Origin: an uncultured Lachnospiraceae bacterium
GTDB lineage: Bacteria > Bacillota > Clostridia > Lachnospirales > Lachnospiraceae
DNA length: 10,645 bases
NCBI GenBank assembly: GCA_902767235.1
Contig: CACXGR010000019.1
Coordinates: 1 to 10,645 of the forward strand
Direction of reading: 5' to 3'
Of the stretch, positions 6,867-10,645 are shown piece by piece. A program made the translations under genes and the position numbers. The stretch's first letter is position 1; each line of letters starts with the position of its first letter. A model generated the notes under the pieces. The model had not been told where the DNA came from. It did not search any database and saw only the letters and a list, made by a program, of their open reading frames with translations.

Positions 6867-7618
6867 AACTTGTTCTCGTGTCCGTCCAGGATCCAGGCGT
6901 CCTCTTTCCCTTCCGCGACCACGTCAAAAACCTGCCTGGTATTATTCGTGGAATCAAGGATCAGGTCATTGAGCGTGACATCGACACTGTAGAACTCATT
7001 GGCAATGGTGAGGCAATAGATCATCGCCCGCTGGAACTGCTCGTAGGCGGTCATCAGCTGCGGATCCACGATCTGAACAGAAGTGAGACCGTAGAGGAAT
7101 TTGCGGTTGATCGTTCTGCCGTCTTCGAGGACCTTGCTGTCGATGTAATCACACAGGCCGCCCAATGTTTTGCCGTTGTATAAGACGGTGTCGTCGTTCA
7201 CTGTTCCGTTGGGGATGACAACAAGACCATTGTCCTTATATTTGACGTTTACGAATGCATACACAGCGTCATATTCCTCCTCACCTGCTGTTCCGGGTGC
7301 TTCGGGTGCGGCGGCGAGTGCCCCGTCTGTGGCGGCGAGCGATGCGGCCTCAGTCAAAAGTTCGTCATCGGCGGCACTGGTTTCTGCCTGTGCGCCGGCT
7401 TCGGCAGCGGCATCCGTTTCCGGTTTGGCTGCAGCTTCGGCAGCGGCAGCCGTTTCTGTCTCTGCGCCGGCCTCAGCGTCAGCATCTGCATCCGCTTCGG
7501 CGGGAGCGCTTTCCTGCGCCGCCGGCTCTGATGAAGAACTGCTGCCGGTACTTCCGCAGCCGGCAAGGGAAAAGACAAGTGCAAGGGATATAAGAATGGA
7601 AATGGATCTTCGGAACAT
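6761..7618 (-). CDS. Lipoprotein with long Ala/Glu-rich stalk, function unknown
   Basis: The start at 7618 (MFRRSISIL) is preferred because a perfect AAGGAGG (7633-7627 on the minus strand) lies 8 nt upstream; a longer reading from 7657 starts inside the promoter. The product has 285 residues. The signal peptide ends in a textbook lipobox LAGC with Cys21. Residues of about 25-110 are low-complexity Ala, Glu, Asp and Thr (for example EADADADAEAGAETE), a surface stalk encoded by imperfect 36-bp repeats. The globular part (about 111-285) contains YDAVYAFVNVKYKDNGLVV, GGLCDYIDSKVLEDGRTIN, YGLTSVQIVDPQLM and a C-terminus SIVLDKYFEVEK. I do not recognise a family. The even distribution of hydrophobic and charged residues suggests a folded extracellular domain. 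It diverges from the HTH gene and converges on the beta-helix gene, overlapping it by 106 bp. Confidence 0.82.
   Translation of the reverse strand: MFRRSISILISLALVFSLAGCGSTGSSSSSEPAAQESAPAEADADADAEAGAETETAAAAEAAAKPETDAAAEAGAQAETSAADDELLTEAASLAATDGALAAAPEAPGTAGEEEYDAVYAFVNVKYKDNGLVVIPNGTVNDDTVLYNGKTLGGLCDYIDSKVLEDGRTINRKFLYGLTSVQIVDPQLMTAYEQFQRAMIYCLTIANEFYSVDVTLNDLILDSTNNTRQVFDVVAEGKEDAWILDGHENKFYLNGGNTEYESTMFDAETMAVWSIVLDKYFEVEK
7398..7477. repeat. 36-bp imperfect tandem repeat in the lipoprotein stalk
   Basis: A 23-bp unit at 7398-7420 recurs at 7434-7456 with one mismatch (36-bp period). A flanking unit at 7381-7405 recurs in looser form at 7453-7477 (72-bp period, two periods). Since 36 is a multiple of 3, copy-number change would lengthen or shorten the Ala/Glu stalk by 12 residues without a frameshift. 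Confidence 0.6.
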
Positions 7619-7631
7619 GATCAGGACCTCC

Positions 7632-7643
7632 TTGTTCGAACAA
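7632..7643. promoter_or_regulatory. 12-bp perfect palindrome overlapping the lipoprotein ribosome site
   Basis: TTGTTCGAACAA reads the same on both strands. On the minus strand it lies between the predicted transcription start (near 7649) and AAGGAGG, overlapping the latter by 2 nt. It could bind a dimeric repressor just downstream of the promoter. Confidence 0.35.
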
Positions 7644-7655
7644 AATTTCGTCTTC

Positions 7656-7684
7656 ATTATAGCATAGGAGGCCGTTTAGATGAA
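7656..7684 (-). promoter_or_regulatory. Promoter of the minus-strand lipoprotein gene
   Basis: On the minus strand, TGCTATAAT (7664-7656) is a perfect extended -10. TTCATC (7684-7679) is a weak -35 at 17 bp. Transcription would start near 7649, giving a leader of about 30 nt that carries the strong AAGGAGG site. Confidence 0.65.
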
Positions 7685-7702
7685 TCCATGCTTTTTGTCC
7701 TG

Positions 7703-7760
7703 AAAAGTATTCTGACTTTTGGCAAATAAAAGTATAATACATATAGGAAATATCATTTCC
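7703..7760 (+). promoter_or_regulatory. Promoter of the HTH gene with two inverted repeats
   Basis: TATAAT (7733-7738) is the -10; the -35 is weak (TTCTGA, 7710-7715, 17 bp spacing). AAAAGT (7703-7708) and ACTTTT (7715-7720) form an inverted repeat over the -35, and a third AAAAGT sits at 7728-7733. Around the predicted transcription start, GGAAAT (7746-7751) and ATTTCC (7755-7760) form a second inverted repeat with a 3-nt gap. Such sites fit autoregulation by the HTH protein that follows, but this is inferred from position only. Confidence 0.5.
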
Positions 7761-7826
7761 GGCAGCTGCTGCAGACCGTACCGGTAAGGGAATAAGAGGC
7801 GCCCGGCGCTTCGGAAAGGGGGCAAT

Positions 7827-8435
7827 ATGTCTAAGAAGCTTGGGAATCTGATCAAAGAAGCACGTACAGCCAAAGGGATCACACAGTCGTCACTGGCAGA
7901 TCAAGTTGCCGGTCTCACCGCATCCGACGTCGGCAAAATAGAGCGCGGCGAGAAGGAACCGACGCAGGACATCATCAAAAAGATCGCGAAGACCCTGGGC
8001 GTGACGCAGAAATCGCTTCTGGATGCCGCGACAGGCGGGGGAAAGACGGACACGGGTAAGAAGACATCGTCCGCCGGGAAGACATCGTCCGCAAAAAAGA
8101 CGACGTCCGCCAAAAAGCCCTCCGCCGCCAAGACAGCGGTGAGCGCCCTGAAGCTCACTGCGACGGAGAAAAAGCTGGTGGAGCTCTACCGGAAAGCCGA
8201 TGCAAAGACGAAAAAGGCGGCGATCAATCTCCTCGAGGGAGACAGCAATGCGGTAGAACTGATCAGTGCCCTGCTGGCTGCAAAGAGAACGGGGACCACC
8301 GGCAGTTCCGGAAGCCCGGGGACATCGGATCTTCTGAACGCACTTCTGTCCGGAAAGACCGCAGGTTCGGGATCCGGCAAGGACAGCGAGAGTATCGGCG
8401 CGTTTCTCGACATTCTGGGGAAACTCAGCAAGTGA
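7827..8435 (+). CDS. XRE-family HTH protein with histone H1-like Lys/Ala/Ser linker
   Basis: ATG 7827 follows the purine-rich GGAAAGGGGG (7813-7822). The product has 202 residues. Residues 5-64 are a classic Cro/CI-type helix-turn-helix: LGNLIKEARTAKGITQSSLA, then LTASDVGKIERGEKEPTQDIIKKIAKTLGV. Residues 69-105 are almost only Lys, Thr, Ser, Ala and Gly in six-residue repeats (KTSSAG, KTSSAK, KTTSAK, KPSAAK), like the DNA-coating tails of histone H1 or Hc1-like proteins. Residues 108-137 form a charged helix (LTATEKKLVELYRKADAKTKKAAINLLEG) often seen after XRE domains in Bacillota. A second helical piece NAVELISALLAAKR, a Gly/Ser spacer and the short helices DLLNALLSGK and IGAFLDILGKLSK end the protein. 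It is likely a DNA-binding regulator; the basic tail may add nonspecific DNA affinity. Targets are unknown, though its own divergent promoter region is a natural candidate. Confidence 0.87.
   Translation: MSKKLGNLIKEARTAKGITQSSLADQVAGLTASDVGKIERGEKEPTQDIIKKIAKTLGVTQKSLLDAATGGGKTDTGKKTSSAGKTSSAKKTTSAKKPSAAKTAVSALKLTATEKKLVELYRKADAKTKKAAINLLEGDSNAVELISALLAAKRTGTTGSSGSPGTSDLLNALLSGKTAGSGSGKDSESIGAFLDILGKLSK
8061..8114 (+). repeat. 18-bp tandem repeat in the HTH gene linker
   Basis: The unit starting AAGACATCGTCCGC occurs at 8061 and 8079, and as AAGACGACGTCCGC at 8097, an exact 18-bp period; a fourth unit is degenerate. It encodes the six-residue basic repeats, so slippage would change the tail length in steps of six residues without breaking the frame. 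Confidence 0.8.
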
Positions 8436-8476
8436 CAGGAATCTCTGCAGATCCCGGTATTGCTTGAGATTCTGTG

Positions 8477-8504
8477 TTCATCGACTGCTGTTTTGTGCTA
8501 TAAT
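8477..8504 (+). promoter_or_regulatory. Extended -10 promoter upstream of the antiporter operon
   Basis: TGCTATAAT (8496-8504) is a perfect extended -10. TTCATC (8477-8482) is a weak -35 with 16 bp spacing, the same hexamer as in the minus-strand lipoprotein promoter. Transcription would start near 8511, just before the leader hairpin. Confidence 0.6.
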
Positions 8505-8519
8505 CATACATTGTTGCTG

Positions 8520-8566
8520 AAATGTGTCAGGAACCCGTTCCGGCACATTTTATTATTGTGTTTTTT
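8520..8566 (+). terminator. Terminator-like leader hairpin before the antiporter gene
   Basis: AAATGTGTC (8520-8528) pairs with GGCACATTT (8542-8550), and GGAA (8530-8533) with TTCC (8538-8541), with one bulged A and a CCCG loop. A T-rich tail follows, including TTTTTT at 8561-8566. It could end transcription from the HTH gene. It could also be an attenuator for the antiporter operon, because the only clear promoter (-10 at 8499-8504) lies upstream of it. No competing antiterminator stem is obvious in the short leader. Confidence 0.65.
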
Positions 8567-8590
8567 GTTATTTTTCGAGGTGACCGGCAA

Positions 8591-9904
8591 ATGAATCAGA
8601 CTGAACAAACCACCCCCGCAGCCAATCCCAAAGCGCTCCTTCCAATCCTGCTGTTTCTGATCGTCTATCTGGGAAACGGCATTTTCTTCGAGTATATAAG
8701 GCCTGAGGAAGGGCAGATGGGCTTTTATGTCGTATCTGTCGTGCTCGCTTTTTCCATCGCCCTGATCGCGGCTTTTATGCAGAACCGGAAGCTGTCTTTC
8801 GAGGAGAAGATCCATATCTGCGCCCGGGGGATCGGCGACGACAACATCGTGATCATGCTGTTCATCTTCCTGATGGCAGGCGCTTTCAGCGGGATCGCGT
8901 CTGAGGCGGGCGGCGCCTCCAGCACGGCCAACCTGCTGCTCAACATCATTCCCGGCAAGTTCGCAGTGCCGGGGCTCTTCGTCATCGCCTGCCTGATCTC
9001 CATGGCAATGGGGACCAGCGTGGGGACCATCTCTGTTTTGGCACCGATCGCATGTGCGGTATCGCAGAACGGCGGATTGTTCCTGCCCCTGTGCGTCGGG
9101 ATCGTGGTCGGCGGCGCAATGTTCGGAGACAACCTCTCTTTCATTTCGGATACCACGATCGCGGCGACCAAGACCCAGGGCGTGGAAATGAAGGACAAAT
9201 TCCGTACAAATATTAGAGTGGCCCTGCCGGCGGCGCTGATCACGCTGGTGATCCTTGTGATCTACGCGCTCATGAGCGGCGGCGTTTCCGTCGGAACCTT
9301 TGCGTTCAACATCTGGCAGGCACTTCCTTACTTTATTGTTCTTGGCATGTCCGTTCTCGGCATCAATGTTTTTCTGGTACTGATCACCGGAATCCTGCTG
9401 TTCATCCTGGTCGGCATCTTCACCGGATCGCTGACATATGCGACGGCGCTGGCTTCCATGGGCAGCGGTATCAGCGGGATGTTCGAGACGATGATCGTCA
9501 CGATCCTCGTGGCCTCCATCGCCGCGCTCATGAAGGAGAACGGCGGATTTGAGGCGATCCTGGCCTTTATCCGCAAGAATGCGGACAGCAAGCGGGGCGG
9601 TATGTACGGAATCGCCTTTTTGACGGCGTTTATGGACATTGCCACAGCGAACAATACGGTTGCGATCGTTATTTCGGCGCCTATCGCCAGAGATATAACG
9701 AAGGAGTACGGAGTGGATCCTAAACAGACGGCATCCCTTCTCGATACCTGCTCCTGCATAGTGCAGGGGATCATCCCCTATGGCGCGCAGCTGCTGGTGG
9801 CAGCCAATATCGCGAAGCTGACGAGTGTTTCCATGATCCCTTTCCTGATCTATCCGTTTGTCCTTCTGGTGTTTGTGGCCGTATCCATTCAAAGGACGAG
9901 GTAA
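8591..9904 (+). CDS. NhaC-family Na+/H+ antiporter
   Basis: ATG 8591 follows GAGGTGA (8577-8583) by 7 nt; an in-frame ATG at 8522 lies inside the leader hairpin and is rejected. The product has 437 residues with about ten to twelve membrane helices and a short cytoplasmic N-terminus. NhaC signatures are GTSVGTISVLAPIA (141-154), GGAMFGDNLSFISDTTIAA (174-192), DIATANNTVAIVISAPIA (349-366) and DTCSCIVQGIIPYGAQLL (385-402). The GDNLS-ISDTT motif is typical of this family, in which acidic and polar helix residues carry Na+ and H+. Members exchange Na+ or other cations, or sometimes organic substrates such as malate/lactate, for protons, so the substrate is not certain. It is slightly shorter than many NhaC proteins, but both conserved halves are present. 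The HD-domain gene starts 6 bp after the stop. Confidence 0.9.
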   Translation: MNQTEQTTPAANPKALLPILLFLIVYLGNGIFFEYIRPEEGQMGFYVVSVVLAFSIALIAAFMQNRKLSFEEKIHICARGIGDDNIVIMLFIFLMAGAFSGIASEAGGASSTANLLLNIIPGKFAVPGLFVIACLISMAMGTSVGTISVLAPIACAVSQNGGLFLPLCVGIVVGGAMFGDNLSFISDTTIAATKTQGVEMKDKFRTNIRVALPAALITLVILVIYALMSGGVSVGTFAFNIWQALPYFIVLGMSVLGINVFLVLITGILLFILVGIFTGSLTYATALASMGSGISGMFETMIVTILVASIAALMKENGGFEAILAFIRKNADSKRGGMYGIAFLTAFMDIATANNTVAIVISAPIARDITKEYGVDPKQTASLLDTCSCIVQGIIPYGAQLLVAANIAKLTSVSMIPFLIYPFVLLVFVAVSIQRTR

Positions 9905-9910
9905 AAGGAA

Positions 9911-10411
9911 ATGACCAATAGCAGAGAACTTTTTCAGGAAGAACTTGAGCGGCTCCTGGCGGATCCCAGGATCCGGAAGCTGGAAAACTTCCCGCAGCAC
10001 AACGGCAGCAATACGCTTAAGCACTGCGAGGCGGTGGCAGAGCGCAGTTTTGAGCTGGCGGAGAAGCTGGGCTGGGATATTGATGAAAAGGAACTCGCCC
10101 GCGGCGCGATGCTCCATGACTATTATCAGTATGTGATCAAGGAGCAGGGAATCTCTGCGTATAAGCACGGAACTTCCCACCCTGCGATCGCAATGAGAAA
10201 GGCTGACAAGGATTTTAAGCTGACGAACAAGGAAAAGAACATCATAAGAGGCCACATGTGGCCGCTTACCTTCCTGCATCCGCCCAAATCCAGGGAGGCG
10301 TTCCTCGTATGCCTGGCTGACAAGGATGTGGCTGCCAAAGAGTTTGCGAAGCCGGAGATCGGCAAGGTCAGGAAGGCAGCAAAGAGAGTGAAAGATATCG
10401 TCTTGGACTGA
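9911..10411 (+). CDS. HD-domain hydrolase-like protein
   Basis: ATG 9911 is the only good start. GAGG (9898-9901), inside the end of the antiporter gene, is 9 nt upstream; AAAGG (9904-9908) is too close to serve alone. The 166-residue product has the metal-binding pattern of the HD superfamily: His38 (TLKHCEAVAERS), His69-Asp70 (ARGAMLHDYYQY), His90 (GTSHPAIAM), His115 (IRGHMWPL) and Asp137 (LVCLADKDVA). HD proteins are usually metal-dependent phosphohydrolases acting on nucleotides or cyclic nucleotides. The order matches the small stand-alone HD proteins common in Clostridia. No second domain is present. Co-transcription with the antiporter is likely from the 6-bp gap and shared terminator, but a functional link cannot be shown from sequence. 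Confidence 0.87.
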   Translation: MTNSRELFQEELERLLADPRIRKLENFPQHNGSNTLKHCEAVAERSFELAEKLGWDIDEKELARGAMLHDYYQYVIKEQGISAYKHGTSHPAIAMRKADKDFKLTNKEKNIIRGHMWPLTFLHPPKSREAFLVCLADKDVAAKEFAKPEIGKVRKAAKRVKDIVLD

Positions 10412-10424
10412 TGAAGAACAAGAG

Positions 10425-10465
10425 GCGGGGCATACAGGCCGAAGAGGTATGTGTGCCCCGCTTTT
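10425..10465 (+). terminator. Intrinsic terminator of the antiporter-HD operon
   Basis: GCGGGGCATAC (10425-10435) pairs with GTGTGCCCCGC (10451-10461) with one U-G wobble and a 15-nt loop; an alternative inner pairing CATAC/GTATG also exists. TTTT (10462-10465) follows. Confidence 0.87.
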
Positions 10466-10491
10466 CATGTGGTTTGTGCCCTACAGGGCGA

Positions 10492-10520
10492 TTGCACAAT
10501 TTGGGGGATTGGGCGATAAT
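10492..10520 (+). promoter_or_regulatory. Housekeeping-type promoter for the gene at the window end
   Basis: TTGCAC (10492-10497), a 17-bp spacer and GATAAT (10515-10520) make the best canonical promoter of the window. The leader of about 80 nt holds two short hairpins: CGCAG/CTGCG (10534-10538 with 10555-10559) and CAGAC/GTCTG (10563-10567 with 10571-10575). Confidence 0.65.
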
Positions 10521-10607
10521 AACAGTATACGGACGCAGCCCGCCCGGATCCGGTCTGCGGCACAGACAGCGTCTGCATGATCAAAATAGCAAAGGAGGGG
10601 GATTGTT

Positions 10608-10645
10608 TTGAGAGCGATCAAGAAAGTGGCTGCAGTAGTTCTGGC
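10608..10645 (+). CDS. Start of a secreted or lipoprotein gene, 3' end cut by window
   Basis: TTG 10608 follows the strong ribosome site AAAGGAGGGG (10591-10600). The visible residues are MRAIKKVAAVVLA: a short basic N-terminus and the beginning of a hydrophobic core, as expected of an export signal. An in-frame ATG is not available between the ribosome site and the window end. The rest, including any lipobox, lies outside the window, so the product cannot be named. It is separated from the HD gene by a terminator and has its own promoter. Confidence 0.6.
   Translation, partial: MRAIKKVAAVVL

Noticed and set aside
7632..7643. TTGTTCGAACAA as a LexA (SOS) box
   Set aside because: Gram-positive LexA sites need CGAAC, four bases, GTTCG; here the half-sites are in the order GTTCGAAC with no gap, so it is only reported as an unnamed palindrome.
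7170..7667. A 165-codon plus-strand frame opposite the lipoprotein, very rich in Ala and Ser
   Set aside because: It is the mirror of the Ala/Glu stalk repeats; the minus frame has a perfect lipobox, ribosome site and promoter.
8436..8474. Hairpin CAGGAATCTC/GAGATTCTG just after the HTH gene as a terminator
   Set aside because: The loop is about 20 nt, one G is bulged and no T-run follows; the hairpin at 8520-8566 is a better terminator.
8520..8590. A known riboswitch class (for example for Na+ or cyclic di-AMP) in the antiporter leader
   Set aside because: The leader is only about 80 nt, dominated by one hairpin with a T-rich tail, and I see no conserved riboswitch core.
8504..10468. A 654-codon open frame on the minus strand opposite the antiporter and HD genes
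   Set aside because: Its translation is rich in His, Arg, Asp and Gln with no recognisable domain, it has no ribosome site, and the plus strand carries two well-conserved families over the same span.
10411..10611. A 66-codon plus-strand frame overlapping the HD stop by one base
   Set aside because: It runs over the intrinsic terminator and the next promoter and ribosome site, and its product has no domain-like pattern.

Overview
The window looks like chromosomal DNA of a Gram-positive anaerobe of the Clostridia, most likely a Lachnospiraceae-type genome with fairly high GC. The evidence is purine-rich AGGAGG-type ribosome sites before most genes, lipoproteins with short Bacillota-type signal peptides, extended -10 promoters (GCTATAAT recurs), compact intrinsic terminators, and families common in gut Clostridia: a DUF4956/VTC/Cthe_2159 module, an OB-fold lipoprotein and an NhaC antiporter. 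No tRNA, rRNA, CRISPR array, transposase or phage gene is visible. Genus cannot be assigned from the sequence.

Layout. (1) 1-1155: 3' part of an extracellular solute-binding protein with an unusual C-terminal membrane helix. (2) 1315-2151: a lipoprotein with an acidic stalk and two OB-like domains, under its own promoter with a perfect palindrome beside the -10, closed by a strong terminator. (3) 2311-3405: a P-loop NTPase fused to a CYTH-like triphosphate tunnel domain, followed by a terminator. (4) 3592-6866: a three-gene operon of a VTC-type polyphosphate polymerase domain protein, a DUF4956 membrane protein and a membrane-anchored Cthe_2159-type beta-helix protein. (5) 7618-6761, minus strand: an Ala/Glu-rich lipoprotein that converges on the operon and overlaps its last gene by about 106 bp. 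(6) 7827-8435: an XRE-type HTH protein with a histone H1-like Lys/Ala/Ser tail, divergent from the lipoprotein. (7) 8591-10411: an NhaC-family Na+/H+ antiporter and an HD-domain protein in one operon, preceded by a leader hairpin and closed by a terminator. (8) 10608 to the end: the start of a secreted or lipoprotein gene with a TTG start.

The most interesting part is 2.3-6.9 kb. Two neighbouring transcription units encode different branches of the triphosphate tunnel metalloenzyme fold: the CYTH-like domain fused to a kinase-like P-loop domain, and the VTC domain. The second is co-transcribed with a multi-span membrane protein and a surface beta-helix protein. A reasonable inference is an envelope-associated system in which the VTC protein makes polyphosphate or a related polymer, DUF4956 supports it in the membrane, and the beta-helix protein works outside the cell. 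No function has been shown from sequence alone. The convergent overlap after this operon and the leader hairpin before the antiporter are the next most useful points.
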